Shown: positions 1 to 9,796, numbered from the stretch's first letter. The stretch: DNA of 64,000 bases from Achromobacter xylosoxidans (GCF_001457475.1 NZ_LN831029.1:2108001-2172000), one strand, 5' to 3'. The notes: generated by a model not told the origin, from the letters alone. Program-made: numbers and translations.

Positions 1-577
1 CTTCCTCGCCGACCAGGCATTCCTCGATGACGACGCGCGCGCCGGCTTCGCCCATGGAGCCGTCGCCGAGCATGGCGTCGACGGCTGCGTGCGCTTCTTC
101 GAGCGTGGCGGCGACCACCACGCCCTTGCCGGCGGCCAGGCCGTCGGCCTTGATCACGATGGGGGCGCCTTCCTGGTCGATGTAGGCGTGGGCGGCGGCC
201 GGATCGGTGAAGGTCTCGTAGCGCGCGGTCGGGATGTTGTGCCGGACCATGAAGGCCTTGGCGTAGTCCTTGGAGCTTTCCAGCTGCGCGGCGGCCTTGG
301 TGGGGCCGAAGATCTTCAGGCCACGAGCGCGGAAGACGTCGACCACGCCAGCGGCCAGCGGCGCCTCGGGGCCGACGACCGTCAGGGCGATGCCTTCGCG
401 CTGGACGAAATCGGCCAGTTCCTCGGCATTGGTGAGCGGGATGTTTTCCATCTGCTCGGCCCGTTGCGTGCCGCCGTTGCCCGGCGCCACGTACACCTTG
501 TGTACGCGCGGGGAGCGGGCCAACCGCCAGGCGAGGGCATGTTCGCGGCCGCCCGAGCCAATTACCAGGAGTTTCAT
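1..577 (-). CDS. purD: phosphoribosylamine-glycine ligase, 3' part missing (window edge)
   Basis: PurD joins 5-phosphoribosylamine and glycine, using ATP, in the second step of purine synthesis in the cytosol. About 192 N-terminal residues are visible. They begin MKLLVIGSGGREHALAW, the hallmark PurD N-terminus, and continue with the family stretches VVGPEAPLAAGVVD and ADGLAAGKGVVVA, the latter at the start of the ATP-grasp domain. The ATG is at 577-575 and the frame stays open to the window edge, so the cut is an artefact of the window. YebC lies upstream on the same strand, 179 bp away, with a strong palindrome in between. Confidence 0.97.
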   Translation of the reverse strand, partial: MKLLVIGSGGREHALAWRLARSPRVHKVYVAPGNGGTQRAEQMENIPLTNAEELADFVQREGIALTVVGPEAPLAAGVVDVFRARGLKIFGPTKAAAQLESSKDYAKAFMVRHNIPTARYETFTDPAAAHAYIDQEGAPIVIKADGLAAGKGVVVAATLEEAHAAVDAMLGDGSMGEAGARVVIEECLVGEE

Positions 578-640
578 TGTTGCGTGATTCTTAAGGTTGC
601 CAGTCGAGTGTCGTCAGACACCTGCCCGAGAAATAGGCCA

Positions 641-664
641 CGGATCCGGGCGGGCCCGGATCCG
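641..664. repeat. 24-bp palindrome between yebC and purD
   Basis: Two 11-base arms (CGGATCCGGGC and its complement) are separated by only two bases. On the minus strand this lies after yebC and before purD. No T-run follows it, so it is not a standard intrinsic terminator. It could be a cruciform, an mRNA-stabilising hairpin or a regulator site. Confidence 0.6.
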
Positions 665-756
665 GTGACAGCGGGGCGCGGGGAAGGCCAGGCCTGCGGC
701 GCGCCGGGTAATGGAAAAACTGCGTGGAAAAGCAGCGTCGACAAGACTGCGGAAAA

Positions 757-1488
757 TTATTGCGCTTCGTCGAAAATGACGGTCGTATAGACTTCCTGCA
801 CGTCGTCCAGGCTTTCGAGGGCGTCGAGCAGTTTCTGCATCTTGATGGCGTCTTCGCCGGCCAGTTCGGTTTCGTTCAGGGCCTTCATGACGATGCCGTC
901 GACTTCGGCCTTCAGGCCGGCGTCGTCGAAGGCCTTGCGCACGGCGGCGTAGTCGGCCGGGGCGCAGACCACTTCGATCACGCCTTCCTCATCGGTGGTG
1001 ACGTCTTCGGCGCCGGCCTCGAGGGCGGCTTCCATGACCTGGTCTTCCGGCGTGCCGGGAGCGAACACGAACTGCCCGCAGTGCTTGAACATGAAGGCCA
1101 CCGAGCCTTCCTGGCCCAGGTTGCCGCCGTTCTTGGCGAAGGCGTGGCGCACTTCCGCCACGGTGCGGGTGCGGTTGTCGGTCATGCAGTCGACGATGAC
1201 CGCCGCGCCACCGATGCCGTAGCCTTCGTAGCGGACTTCCTCGTAGGCGTCGCCGTCCGCGCCGCCCGCGCCGCGCTGGATGGCGCGCTGGATGTTGTCC
1301 TTGGGCATGTTGGCGTCGGTGGCCTTGTCCCAGGCCATGCGCAAGCGCGGATTGCTGTCCGGGTCGGGGCCGCCGGCGCGCGCCGCCACGGTGATTTCAC
1401 GAATGATCTTGGTCCAGAGCTTTCCGCGTTTGGCGTCTTGGCGGCCTTTGCGGTGCTGAATATTGGCCCATTTGCTGTGTCCGGCCAT
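757..1488 (-). CDS. yebC: YebC/PmpR family regulator
   Basis: This 243-residue protein starts [20 protein letters not shown], the invariant YebC/TACO1 N-terminus, and has the family's full length. Members are cytosolic; they have been described as DNA-binding regulators and, more recently, as factors that relieve ribosome stalling. The domains are an N-terminal helical bundle (about 1-80), then two alpha/beta domains with the typical [14 protein letters not shown] and EDVTTDEEG stretches. The ATG at 1488 is the only sensible start. purD follows on the same strand, but the 179-bp gap with a palindrome argues against tight coupling. Confidence 0.95.
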   Translation of the reverse strand: MAGHSKWANIQHRKGRQDAKRGKLWTKIIREITVAARAGGPDPDSNPRLRMAWDKATDANMPKDNIQRAIQRGAGGADGDAYEEVRYEGYGIGGAAVIVDCMTDNRTRTVAEVRHAFAKNGGNLGQEGSVAFMFKHCGQFVFAPGTPEDQVMEAALEAGAEDVTTDEEGVIEVVCAPADYAAVRKAFDDAGLKAEVDGIVMKALNETELAGEDAIKMQKLLDALESLDDVQEVYTTVIFDEAQ

Positions 1489-1647
1489 GGCTTCCCAGGA
1501 TAAATTGTCTGCAAAACGGGCATTTTACCGTGCCGGCGGCCGGTGCGCCCGGCTGCCGACCGCCTGTGTCCATATTGCCACGCGCACAAGCGCCGCGGCA
1601 GGCTCTACACTTGGGCATCTGAGTCATTCCGGTCCGGAGAGCAGTCC

Positions 1648-3171
1648 ATGCCCAACCCCATCGTCATCGCCAAGAACGCCCAGACCGAGCTGGCCCTGTT
1701 GCCGGCCCTGGCCAATCGCCACGGCTGTATCACCGGCGCCACGGGGACGGGCAAGACCGTCACCCTGCAGGTGCTGGCCGAGTCCTTTTCCCGCATCGGC
1801 ACGCCGGTCTTCATGGCCGACGTCAAGGGCGACCTGACCGGCATCTCGCAGGCGGGGGTGGCCAGTCCCAAATTACAGGAACGCCTGAAAAACCTGGGCC
1901 TGTCGGAGCCGGCGTGGGGCGCCAGCCCGGTCACGCTGTGGGACGTGTTCGGCGAGCAGGGCACGCCGGTGCGGGCCACCATTACCGACATGGGCCCGCT
2001 GTTGCTGGCGCGCATCCTGGAACTGAACGATACCCAGGAAGGGGTGCTGACCCTGGTTTTCAAGGTGGCCGACGACGAAGGCCAGTTGCTGCTGGACCTG
2101 AAAGACCTGCGCGCCATGCTGCAGAACGTCGCCGATCGCGCCGCCGAACTGAAGACCCGTTACGGCAATGTGTCGGCGGCCAGCGTCGGCGCGATCCAGC
2201 GCAGCCTGCTGGCGCTGGAGTCACAAGGCGCCGAGAAATTCTTCGGCGAACCCATGCTGGACGTGGCCGACCTGATGCGCACCGACGCCCAGGGCCGCGG
2301 CATCGTCAACGTGCTGGCCGCCGACAAGCTGATGCAGGCGCCGCGGCTGTACGCGATCTTCCTGCTGTGGCTGCTGGCCGACCTGTACGAGAAGCTGCCC
2401 GAAGTGGGCGATCCCGACCAGCCCAAGCTGGTGTTCTTCTTCGACGAAGCGCACTTGCTTTTCAACGACGCGCCGCCCGCGCTGCTGAACAAGATCGAGC
2501 AGGTGGTGCGCCTGGTGCGTTCCAAGGGCGTGGGCGTGTATTTCGTCACGCAGAATCCGCTGGACATCCCGGACACGGTGCTGGGCCAGCTGGGCAACCG
2601 GGTGCAGCACGCGCTGCGGGCCTTCACGCCGCGCGACCAGAAGGCCGTCAAGACCGCGGCCCAGACCATGCGGCCCAATCCGGGGCTGGATATCGAGGCG
2701 GCCATCACTGAACTGGGCGTGGGCGAAGCGCTGGTGTCGCTGCTGGATGCCAAGGGCCGGCCGATGCCGACGGAGCGCGCCTGGATCGTGCCGCCGGCCA
2801 GCCGCATCGGGCCGGCCACCGACGCCGAGCGCCAGGCCTTGCGCCAGGGCAGTCCCATGTCGGCCAAATATGACAAGGCCATCGACCGCGAATCCGCCTA
2901 CGAAGTGCTGGCCGGACGCGCCGCGGCGCCAGCCGATCAGGCGCCCGGGAAGGCCGCGCCCACGCCAACGGCGGGGGGCGCGCCGGCCGAGAAGCAGGGC
3001 GGTGGTCTCATGGACAGCCTGAATGACGTGCTGTTCGGCTCGACCGGACCGCGTGGCGGCAAACGCGACGGCGTGGTGCAGACCTTCGCCAAGAGCACGG
3101 CCCGTTCGATCGCGACGCAATTGGCCCGGGGCATCCTGGGGTCGCTGCTGGGATCCAAATCCCGCCGCTGA
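1648..3171 (+). CDS. HerA-like ATPase of the DUF853 family
   Basis: A 507-residue P-loop ATPase of the helicase HerA-like (DUF853) family. Near the N-terminus it has Walker A GATGTGKT after the family opening [17 protein letters not shown], and in the middle a Walker [15 protein letters not shown]-rich switch region ([11 protein letters not shown]) follows. The C-terminal 100 residues are Ala/Pro-rich, then basic. The biological role of these stand-alone proteins is not settled; HerA relatives translocate DNA. The frame is open 35 codons further upstream, but the ATG at 1648 follows a GGAGAG ribosome site and begins the conserved region. It is monocistronic and divergent from yebC. Confidence 0.88.
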   Translation: MPNPIVIAKNAQTELALLPALANRHGCITGATGTGKTVTLQVLAESFSRIGTPVFMADVKGDLTGISQAGVASPKLQERLKNLGLSEPAWGASPVTLWDVFGEQGTPVRATITDMGPLLLARILELNDTQEGVLTLVFKVADDEGQLLLDLKDLRAMLQNVADRAAELKTRYGNVSAASVGAIQRSLLALESQGAEKFFGEPMLDVADLMRTDAQGRGIVNVLAADKLMQAPRLYAIFLLWLLADLYEKLPEVGDPDQPKLVFFFDEAHLLFNDAPPALLNKIEQVVRLVRSKGVGVYFVTQNPLDIPDTVLGQLGNRVQHALRAFTPRDQKAVKTAAQTMRPNPGLDIEAAITELGVGEALVSLLDAKGRPMPTERAWIVPPASRIGPATDAERQALRQGSPMSAKYDKAIDRESAYEVLAGRAAAPADQAPGKAAPTPTAGGAPAEKQGGGLMDSLNDVLFGSTGPRGGKRDGVVQTFAKSTARSIATQLARGILGSLLGSKSRR

Positions 3172-3252
3172 ACGCTGTATTCCATTTTTAGGACAAATTC
3201 GGGTCGCCGCGTGTTGTAACCCGAGGTATTGTGTTGTTTGTAACTGGGGGTG

Positions 3253-3280
3253 TTGCGTTGGCACCATTTATGCCTATGAT
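3253..3280 (+). promoter_or_regulatory. candidate sigma-70 promoter of the dehydrogenase gene
   Basis: TTGCGT and TATGAT are separated by 16 bases, 36 bp before the GTG start. Just upstream, TTGTAAC and TTTGTAAC recur near 3213 and 3237, so an unseen regulator may bind there. Confidence 0.45.
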
Positions 3281-3315
3281 TCTGGGCGATATAACCCGGA
3301 AATCCAAAGGAAAGC

Positions 3316-4383
3316 GTGGTGGCAAAACACAAGATTGCAGTACTTCCAGGAGATGGCATTGGCAAGGAGGTCGTGCCGGAAGGCTTGAAGGTGCTTGAGG
3401 CCGCCGCGACGCGCTTCGGCATCGATTTCCAGTGGGATCATTTCGACTGGAGCTGCGACTATTACGCCAAGCACGGCAAGATGATGCCGGACGACTGGCA
3501 GCAGCAGATCGGCCAGCACGAGGCGATTTTCTTCGGCGCCATCGGCTGGCCCGCCACCGTGCCCGATCATGAAGCGCTCTGGGGCTCGCTGTTCAAGTTC
3601 CGTCGCGAATTCGACCAGTACATCAATCTGCGCCCGGTGCGCCTGATGCCCGGGGTGCCGTCGCCGCTGGCCGATCGCAAGCCGGGCGAGATCGATTTCT
3701 TCATCGTCCGTGAGAACACCGAAGGCGAGTATTCGAACAGCGGTGGCGTACTGTTCGGCGGCACCGAGCGCGAGGTGGTCATCCAGGAAAGCGTGTTCAC
3801 CCGCGTCGGCGCCGAGCGGGTCCTGAAATTCGCCTTCGAACTGGCCCGCAAGCGCGGCAAGCACTTGACCGCGGCAACCAAGTCCAATGGCATTTCGATC
3901 TCGATGCCGTGGTGGGACCAACGCGTGGCCTACATGGCCGGGAACTTCCCCGACGTCCGCTGGGACAAATATCACATCGACATTCTGTGCGCGCATTTCG
4001 TGCAGCATCCTGACTGGTTCGACGTGGTCGTGGCTTCCAATCTTTTCGGCGATATCCTGTCCGATCTCGGCCCGGCTTGCACCGGCACGATCGGCATCGC
4101 CCCGTCGGCCAACCTGAATCCCGAGCGCAAGTTTCCGTCGTTGTTCGAACCGGTGCATGGATCCGCGCCCGACATCTACGGCAAGGGCATCGCCAACCCG
4201 ATCGGCCAGATCTGGAGCGGCGCGCTGATGCTGGATTTCCTGGGTTATCCGGACGCATCGGCGGCGGTGGTTCGCGCCATCGAAACCGTGCTGGCCGATG
4301 GCCCGCGCACACGCGACATGAAGGGCAGCGCGTCCACGGCCGAAGTGGGCGACGCCATCGCGTCGCTGATTCCCACGGCGTAG
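3316..4383 (+). CDS. tartrate dehydrogenase / D-malate dehydrogenase (TtuC/DmlA family)
   Basis: A 355-residue NAD-dependent beta-decarboxylating dehydrogenase related to isocitrate and isopropylmalate dehydrogenases. These enzymes turn D-malate into pyruvate plus CO2, or oxidise tartrate, in the cytosol. It opens with the dinucleotide-binding stretch IAVLPGDGIGKEV and has the substrate-site motif RENTEGEYSNSGG. The metal and cofactor region SNLFGDILSDLGPACTGTIG is followed by FEPVHGSAPDIYGKGIANP. The start is GTG at 3316, after an AAAGGAAAG ribosome site; a second GTG at 3319 is also possible. Sequence alone does not separate tartrate from D-malate preference. The next gene starts 2 bp after the stop. 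Confidence 0.9.
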   Translation: MVAKHKIAVLPGDGIGKEVVPEGLKVLEAAATRFGIDFQWDHFDWSCDYYAKHGKMMPDDWQQQIGQHEAIFFGAIGWPATVPDHEALWGSLFKFRREFDQYINLRPVRLMPGVPSPLADRKPGEIDFFIVRENTEGEYSNSGGVLFGGTEREVVIQESVFTRVGAERVLKFAFELARKRGKHLTAATKSNGISISMPWWDQRVAYMAGNFPDVRWDKYHIDILCAHFVQHPDWFDVVVASNLFGDILSDLGPACTGTIGIAPSANLNPERKFPSLFEPVHGSAPDIYGKGIANPIGQIWSGALMLDFLGYPDASAAVVRAIETVLADGPRTRDMKGSASTAEVGDAIASLIPTA

Positions 4384-4385
4384 CG

Positions 4386-5366
4386 ATGCATCAGCCAGGG
4401 GCCGATAACGTGGTCGATTCGATTGCCGCTCCGCCCGCGCCGGTGGGCGGGAGCCGGGCCGACCGCTTCGCCCGCAAGCTGTTTCGCATGCTTCGCTCGC
4501 GCACGCAGCGACACAACCAGCACCTGTGGCCGTTCGTGCGGATCTGGCGCGATCCGGCGGGCGTGATCTGCGGTTTTCGGGCGTTCGGACGCACCTTTCC
4601 CATTACCCCGCTGCAGCAGGGCTATGACCCGGCGGATGCAGAGGTGCACCTGATCCTGAGCGGACCCTCCATTGCGCAGATTCCATACGACCGCCTGGAT
4701 ATCCGGACGGCGATGGGCGTCAATGGCTCGATCGCGCTGGCTCGCAAGTTCAAGTTGCCGTTCAAGTACTACTGCATCATCGACCAGAATTTCGTGCGTG
4801 ATCGCATCGACCTGGTGCGTGAAATCGTCGCTTGCGACCTGACCTTGTATGTGTTGCCGGAAGTCCTGCGCTACATCATGCAGGGCATTCCGCAGGATCT
4901 CATCCGTTGCCGCATCTGCATCATCGAGCTGATCTCGGAGCGCGCCTACGAGCGCAGCGCCGCGCCGGCGGTGCTCAAGCGCATGGTGGCGGCATCGCCC
5001 GACCTTCAATTGCTGGATGCCAAGCAAGGGTTGGGCTACAGCTTCGACGCGTCGCTGGGTGTGTTCGATGCCGATACGGTGGCCTATGTGGCGTTGCAGG
5101 TATTGATCTCGGGCGGAGCGCGCAAGGTCTACTTGCATGGTCTCGACCTGACATTGCAGCACGGCATGCGTTTCTACGATGAGGGCGCCACGCCGCAAAC
5201 CAGCCGCCTGGTGCGCAACTTCGCCCGCCTGATCGAGCCATCGTTCCGTTTTGCCGCGCAGCAGTGGCGCGGCCGGGGCGTGTCGGTGATCAACCTGTCG
5301 CCGGTGAGCGCGTTGCCGCCGGAGGTGATCGAGCGGCAGGATTGGCAGGCGCTTCTCAAGAATTGA
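4386..5366 (+). CDS. putative lipopolysaccharide core biosynthesis protein
   Basis: A 326-residue protein without signal peptide or membrane span. A basic N-terminus (to about 60) precedes a globular part. The stretch VHLILSGPSIAQIP resembles the nucleotide-binding loop of DUF115/MptE-like and sialyltransferase-type proteins that act on bacterial surface glycans. GGARKVYLHGLDL near the C-terminus resembles the second conserved motif of that group. I infer a role in LPS core or surface glycan assembly; the substrate is unknown. The ATG at 4386 lies 2 bp past the dehydrogenase stop, so the two are probably co-transcribed although their functions look unrelated. A shared bidirectional terminator follows. 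Confidence 0.6.
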   Translation: MHQPGADNVVDSIAAPPAPVGGSRADRFARKLFRMLRSRTQRHNQHLWPFVRIWRDPAGVICGFRAFGRTFPITPLQQGYDPADAEVHLILSGPSIAQIPYDRLDIRTAMGVNGSIALARKFKLPFKYYCIIDQNFVRDRIDLVREIVACDLTLYVLPEVLRYIMQGIPQDLIRCRICIIELISERAYERSAAPAVLKRMVAASPDLQLLDAKQGLGYSFDASLGVFDADTVAYVALQVLISGGARKVYLHGLDLTLQHGMRFYDEGATPQTSRLVRNFARLIEPSFRFAAQQWRGRGVSVINLSPVSALPPEVIERQDWQALLKN

Positions 5367-5397
5367 AAAAAAGCCCGGCGCTCGCCGGGCTTTTTTT
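5361..5397. terminator. bidirectional intrinsic terminator
   Basis: AAGCCCGGCG and CGCCGGGCTT pair around a short loop, with seven A before and seven T after. It serves the plus-strand gene ending at 5366 and the minus-strand emrB ending at 5424. Confidence 0.9.
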
Positions 5398-5423
5398 CGC
5401 GTGTTTCGCGGGCGTGGCGCCGT

Positions 5424-7043
5424 TCAGTGAGCGCCTGCCGCGGCTTCCGCGGCGCCGCCGCCACCACCCGCCTTGGCCGAGCGGGGCCGCGCGAACCATA
5501 CCAGTCCGGTCAGCAGCAGGAAGATCACCGCCGAGGCGTAGAAGACGTCGACCGCCGACATGGTGAAGGCCTGCGAGTTGATCATCCGGTCCACGGTGCT
5601 CAGCGCCTGCGAGTGCGACATGCCGACGCTGTTCTGCAGCACGTTCACGGTCTGGTCGAAGGCCTGCTGGCCGGGCTTGGCGACTTCGGTCAGCTGTGCG
5701 TGGTGCAGGGTGGCGCGGTTTTCCCACAACGTGGTGGCGATCGAGGTGCCGAATGCGCCGGCCGTCAGGCGCAGGAAGTTCGACAGGCCGGAGGCCGCGG
5801 GTATGCGCCAGGGTTCGATGCTGGACAGCGTGATCGAGGTCAGCGGCACGAAGAACGCCGCCATGGCCGCGCCCTGGATGATGGTGGGGACCATCAGCGT
5901 GCGCACATCGGTCTGCGTATTGAAACCGGCGCGCATGAAGCAGACCAGCGCAAAGATCAGGAATGCCACCGTGACGATCTGGCGCGGGTCGCGCGTGGCC
6001 AGCATCTTGCCCACCATGGGTGTGAGCAGGATGGCCAGCAGCCCCACCGGCGCGGTCACCAGACCGGCATAGGTGGCGGTGTAGCCCATGTAGCTCTGCA
6101 GCCACAGGGGCAGCAGCACCACATTGCCGAAGAACACGCCGTACGCCACCGCCAGGGTCAGCGCGCCCACCGTGAAGTTACGGACCTTGAACAGGCGCAG
6201 GTCCACCACCGGATGCGCATCCGTCAGTTCCCAGATCAGGAAAAAGACGAACGCGACGAAGGCGATCGCCGCCAGCGCAATGATGGTGGGACTGGCGAAC
6301 CAATCCAGTTCCTTGCCCTTGTCGAGCATGATCTGCAAGGCGCCGACCCACACCACCAGCAGCACCAGGCCGAGTTTGTCGATCGGCAGCTTGCGGGTCA
6401 GCGATTCGCGATTGCCATAGATGCGCCAGCTGATCCACGCGGCCAGCAGGCCCACCGGCACGTTGATGTAGAAGATCCACGGCCAGGTGTAGTTGTCGGA
6501 GATCCAGCCGCCCAGCAGCGGCCCCGCCACCGGCGCGACCAGTGTCGTCATGGACCAAACCGCCAATGCCATGCCGGCCTTGGATTTGGGAAAGCTGGCA
6601 AGCATCAATGTTTGCGACAGCGGGATCATCGGCCCGGCCACCGCGCCTTGCAGCACGCGGAAGGCGATCAGCGCTTCGAGCGAGGGCGAGAAGCCGCACA
6701 GCCACGAGGCCAGCACGAACAGCAGCGTGGAGATCAGGAACAGCCGGACCTGGCCGAACCGCTGCGTCAGCCAGCCGGTCAGCGGCACGGTGATGGCGTT
6801 GGCCACGGCGAACGAGGTGATGACCCAGGTGCCCTGGCTGGAACTGACGCCCAGGTCGCCGGAGATCGTGGGAATGGACACGTTCGCGATCGAGGTGTCC
6901 AGCACGTTCATGAACACCGCCGTGGATAGGGCGATCGACCCGATGATGCGGGTGGCGCCCTCCAGCGGCGGGTAGGTGCCCGGCGGAAGTACGGTGGGTT
7001 CGGCGGGGGCGCCGCCGGCCGCGGGCTGCGCGGTGGTGCTCAT
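5424..7043 (-). CDS. emrB: EmrB-type multidrug exporter (MFS, DHA2 family)
   Basis: A 539-residue inner membrane proton/drug antiporter with about 14 hydrophobic segments. The DHA2/EmrB signatures are present: an N-terminal region with FMNVLDTSIANVSIPTISGDLG, followed by SSQGTWVITSFAVANAI, then LTQRFGQVRLF, and later the motif C region AGPMIPLSQTLML and APVAGPLLGGWI. With the EmrA adaptor and the NodT outer membrane channel encoded directly upstream it forms a three-part pump across both membranes. The Ala/Gly-rich C-terminal tail is probably unstructured. The ATG at 7043 lies 12 bp after emrA, so the two are co-translated. Substrates cannot be read from sequence; hydrophobic drugs or aromatic acids are usual. 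Confidence 0.93.
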   Translation of the reverse strand: MSTTAQPAAGGAPAEPTVLPPGTYPPLEGATRIIGSIALSTAVFMNVLDTSIANVSIPTISGDLGVSSSQGTWVITSFAVANAITVPLTGWLTQRFGQVRLFLISTLLFVLASWLCGFSPSLEALIAFRVLQGAVAGPMIPLSQTLMLASFPKSKAGMALAVWSMTTLVAPVAGPLLGGWISDNYTWPWIFYINVPVGLLAAWISWRIYGNRESLTRKLPIDKLGLVLLVVWVGALQIMLDKGKELDWFASPTIIALAAIAFVAFVFFLIWELTDAHPVVDLRLFKVRNFTVGALTLAVAYGVFFGNVVLLPLWLQSYMGYTATYAGLVTAPVGLLAILLTPMVGKMLATRDPRQIVTVAFLIFALVCFMRAGFNTQTDVRTLMVPTIIQGAAMAAFFVPLTSITLSSIEPWRIPAASGLSNFLRLTAGAFGTSIATTLWENRATLHHAQLTEVAKPGQQAFDQTVNVLQNSVGMSHSQALSTVDRMINSQAFTMSAVDVFYASAVIFLLLTGLVWFARPRSAKAGGGGGAAEAAAGAH

Positions 7044-7055
7044 GGGAGCGCTCCC

Positions 7056-8315
7056 TTACTTGGCGCCGCGCGCCAAGCCGGCTTTGGCCACGGGCGAGGC
7101 GTCCGCCTGCGGGGTGAATTCGTCGGAGGCGAGGTTGGCCTGGATGATTTTCTGGATCATGGCGTCGAGCTCGTCATGGGCGGGTTCGAAGGCGCGCGTC
7201 GACCAGGCCGGTTCCTTGCGGGTGGCGGCCGTCAGCGCTTCGCCTTCCTGTTTGCCGACGTCGACTTCCACATCCATCGACAGGCCCACGCGCAGCGGGT
7301 GCGTTTTCAGGTCTTCGGGATCGAGCTTGATGCGCACGGGCACGCGCTGCACCACCTTGATCCAGTTACCGGTGGCGTTCTGGGCCGGCAGCAGGGCAAA
7401 GGCGCTGCCGGTGCCGGCATCCAGGCCCTCGACAGTGCCGTGATAGGTGATCGAGCTGCCGTACAGGTCGGCGACCATCTTGACCGGCTGGCCGACGCGC
7501 ATCTTGCGCAGCTGGCCTTCCTTGAAATTGGCTTCGACCCAGACCTGGTCCAGCGGCACCACGGTCATGAGCGCGGCGCCGGGCGCCACGCGCTGGCCCA
7601 CCTGCGCGCTGCGGCGGGCGACGACACCGCCGACGGGGGCCGGCAGCACCGTGCGCGATTGCGCCAGCCAGGCGTTGCGCAGGCCGGCCACGGCCTGGCG
7701 CACGTCGGGGTGGTCCGCCACCGTGGTGCCCTGGGTCAGTGCCTGATTGGTCGCCAGCTTGGCGCGCGAGGCGGCCAGTGCCGCGCGGGCCTGGGCCAGG
7801 CCCGATTGCGCGGTCTTCAGCGCGGCTTCGGCGTGCAGGATTTCCTCGCCGCTGACGCCGCCCGACTTGGCCAGCTGCTGGCGGCGGCTGACGTCGCTCT
7901 GGGCGCGGGTCAGTTCGGCCTGGGCGCGCAGGATGTCGGCGTTGCGCAGGTCGACGTCGGCGGCCAGCGCGTCGTTCTGGACATAGTAGGTGCGGACCTG
8001 GCGCACGGTCTGCGCCAGCTTGGCCTCGGCCTGCTGCAGGGCGACCTGCGTGTCGGCCGGATCGAGGCGCACCAGCGGCTGGCCGGCCGCGACGGTCTCG
8101 GTGTCATCGGCCTCGATGGCCACCACGGTGCCGGGCACCTGCGGCGTGATCTGCACCAGGTTGCCGTGCACGTAGGCGTCGTCGGTGCTCTCGAAGTGGG
8201 CGCCGAACAGGGCCCACCAGATGCCGTAGGCGATCGCGATGAGGAGGAAAACGCCGGTCGCGATCAGCAGCAGGCGTTTGCGGGCGGGATTGGTCGTGGG
8301 AGTGGCTGCGTTCAT
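7056..8315 (-). CDS. emrA: EmrA/HlyD-type membrane fusion protein
   Basis: A 419-residue periplasmic adaptor. One N-terminal membrane anchor (about residues 13-35) is followed by the lipoyl half-motif STDDAYVHGNLVQITPQVPG. A long alpha-hairpin/coiled-coil segment (about 90-210, rich in Ala, Gln, Leu) comes next, then the second lipoyl half (VVARRSAQVGQRVAPGA) and beta-barrel. It bridges EmrB and the outer membrane channel. An in-frame TTG lies upstream at 8339, but the ATG at 8315 gives the standard EmrA N-terminus. It sits 20 bp after the NodT-family gene and 12 bp before emrB in one minus-strand operon. Confidence 0.93.
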   Translation of the reverse strand: MNAATPTTNPARKRLLLIATGVFLLIAIAYGIWWALFGAHFESTDDAYVHGNLVQITPQVPGTVVAIEADDTETVAAGQPLVRLDPADTQVALQQAEAKLAQTVRQVRTYYVQNDALAADVDLRNADILRAQAELTRAQSDVSRRQQLAKSGGVSGEEILHAEAALKTAQSGLAQARAALAASRAKLATNQALTQGTTVADHPDVRQAVAGLRNAWLAQSRTVLPAPVGGVVARRSAQVGQRVAPGAALMTVVPLDQVWVEANFKEGQLRKMRVGQPVKMVADLYGSSITYHGTVEGLDAGTGSAFALLPAQNATGNWIKVVQRVPVRIKLDPEDLKTHPLRVGLSMDVEVDVGKQEGEALTAATRKEPAWSTRAFEPAHDELDAMIQKIIQANLASDEFTPQADASPVAKAGLARGAK

Positions 8316-8335
8316 GACGTCTGAATCCGGAGCGT

Positions 8336-9736
8336 TCAATGAGTGGAGTTCGTGGCGGGCGCGGCGTCGGTCGCGGGGGCGGGCGCATAGCCGCCGCCCA
8401 GCGCGTTGGCCAGGTTGGCGTCGAGTTGGTAGGCACGGATGCGCAGGTCGGTGTCGAGTCGCGCCTGCGTCAGCACGCCGGTCTGCGCGATCAGCACGGT
8501 CAGGTAGTTGCCCATGCCCGCCTTGTAGCGATTGACGGCCAGTTCATAGGCCGCCTCGATGGCTTCGCGCGCCTGGCGCTGCTGCGCTCTTTCCTGTTCC
8601 AGCAGGCGCAGGCCGTCGAGCGCGTCGGCGACCTGGTGCACGGCATCGAGCACGGTCTGGTTGTAGTCGGACACGGCCAGGTCGGCGTCGGCGCGGCGGC
8701 TGGCCAGGTTGGCGTTCAATTCGCCGCCGTGGAAGATCGGCAGGGTGATGGCGGGGCCGATGCCAGCGGTGCGGGCGGCGGCGCCGAGCAGGTTGCCGGT
8801 GCCGATCGCCTGGAAGCCGGCGAAAGCCACCAGATTGACGTTGGGATAGAACTCGGCGCGGGCGCTGTCGATCTGGTGCCGGGCGGCTTCGGCGCGCCAG
8901 CGCGCCGCGACCACGTCGGGGCGGTGGCCCAGCAGCTCCAGCGGCACGCTGGCGGGCACGCCGCCGGCGGGGGCGGTCAGCGCCGTTGCCACCAGCGACT
9001 GGCCGCGCTGCGGACCGGCGCCCGCCAGCGCCGCGACCTGGTTGCGCAATTGCGCCAGCGTGGTTTCGGTCTGGGTCAGCTCGACCTGACCGGCGGCCAG
9101 CGACGATTCGGCCTGCTTGACCTCGACCTGGGTGTCCAGCCCGGCGGAGTAGCGGCCGCGGGTCAGCGACAGCACTTCCTCGCGCTGGGCCAGCACGCGC
9201 TTGATGACGTCGCGCTGGGCGAAGGCGTCCTGCAGATTGAGGTAGGCGCGCACGGTGGCGCTGGCGAGCACGTTGCGCGCGGCCTGGGCGTCGGCTTCGG
9301 CGGCGGCCTGCTGCGAGACGGCTGCCTTCAGGTGCGAGCGATTCTTGCCCCAGAAATCGAGCTCGTAGCTGAAGTCCAGCGCCAGGCGGTTTTCGCTGAC
9401 CACCGAGCCACCGAGCGGGGCCGGATAGATGTAGTCGGCGGACAGGTGCTCGCGGTTAAGCGTGTAGTTGGCGTCGACGCGCGGCATCAACGGGGCGCGG
9501 GCCGTACTGACGGCCGCGTTGGCCTTGGCCAGGCGGGCCTGCGCTGCGGTCATGGAGGGGCTGTTGGCGAGCGCCTCGTCCATCAGCGTGTCGAGCTGGC
9601 TGTCGCCGTAGCGCTGCCACCATTTCGTTTCGGGCCAGGCCGCTGCCTGACCCGTCAATCCCAGCTTGGCTTCATTCAGGGCGGCCACCGGCTCGGGGCC
9701 GGGTTCCATCAGGGCGCAACCGCTCAAAGCCAACAC
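8336..9736 (-). CDS. NodT-family outer membrane efflux lipoprotein, signal peptide frame disturbed
   Basis: An outer membrane channel of the TolC/NodT family (two OEP repeats, long helices rich in Ala, Gln and Leu) that completes the Emr pump. The lipobox ALSGC is visible, but the open frame reaches only to a GTG at 9736, leaving just six residues before the lipidated cysteine. An ATG with a good AGG ribosome site stands at 9764 and reads MKRLLF before leaving this frame by one base. Removing one base near 9745-9749 would join MKRLLF to TALVLALSGC, a textbook lipoprotein signal. Either the sequence carries a one-base error or the gene is frameshifted at its start. The body of the protein is intact to the stop at 8336. 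Confidence 0.85.
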   Translation of the reverse strand: MLALSGCALMEPGPEPVAALNEAKLGLTGQAAAWPETKWWQRYGDSQLDTLMDEALANSPSMTAAQARLAKANAAVSTARAPLMPRVDANYTLNREHLSADYIYPAPLGGSVVSENRLALDFSYELDFWGKNRSHLKAAVSQQAAAEADAQAARNVLASATVRAYLNLQDAFAQRDVIKRVLAQREEVLSLTRGRYSAGLDTQVEVKQAESSLAAGQVELTQTETTLAQLRNQVAALAGAGPQRGQSLVATALTAPAGGVPASVPLELLGHRPDVVAARWRAEAARHQIDSARAEFYPNVNLVAFAGFQAIGTGNLLGAAARTAGIGPAITLPIFHGGELNANLASRRADADLAVSDYNQTVLDAVHQVADALDGLRLLEQERAQQRQAREAIEAAYELAVNRYKAGMGNYLTVLIAQTGVLTQARLDTDLRIRAYQLDANLANALGGGYAPAPATDAAPATNSTH

Positions 9737-9796
9737 TAATGCGGTAGAAAAGAAGGCGTTTCATCCTGACAATCTGCTGAAAGTAATTGATTAATC

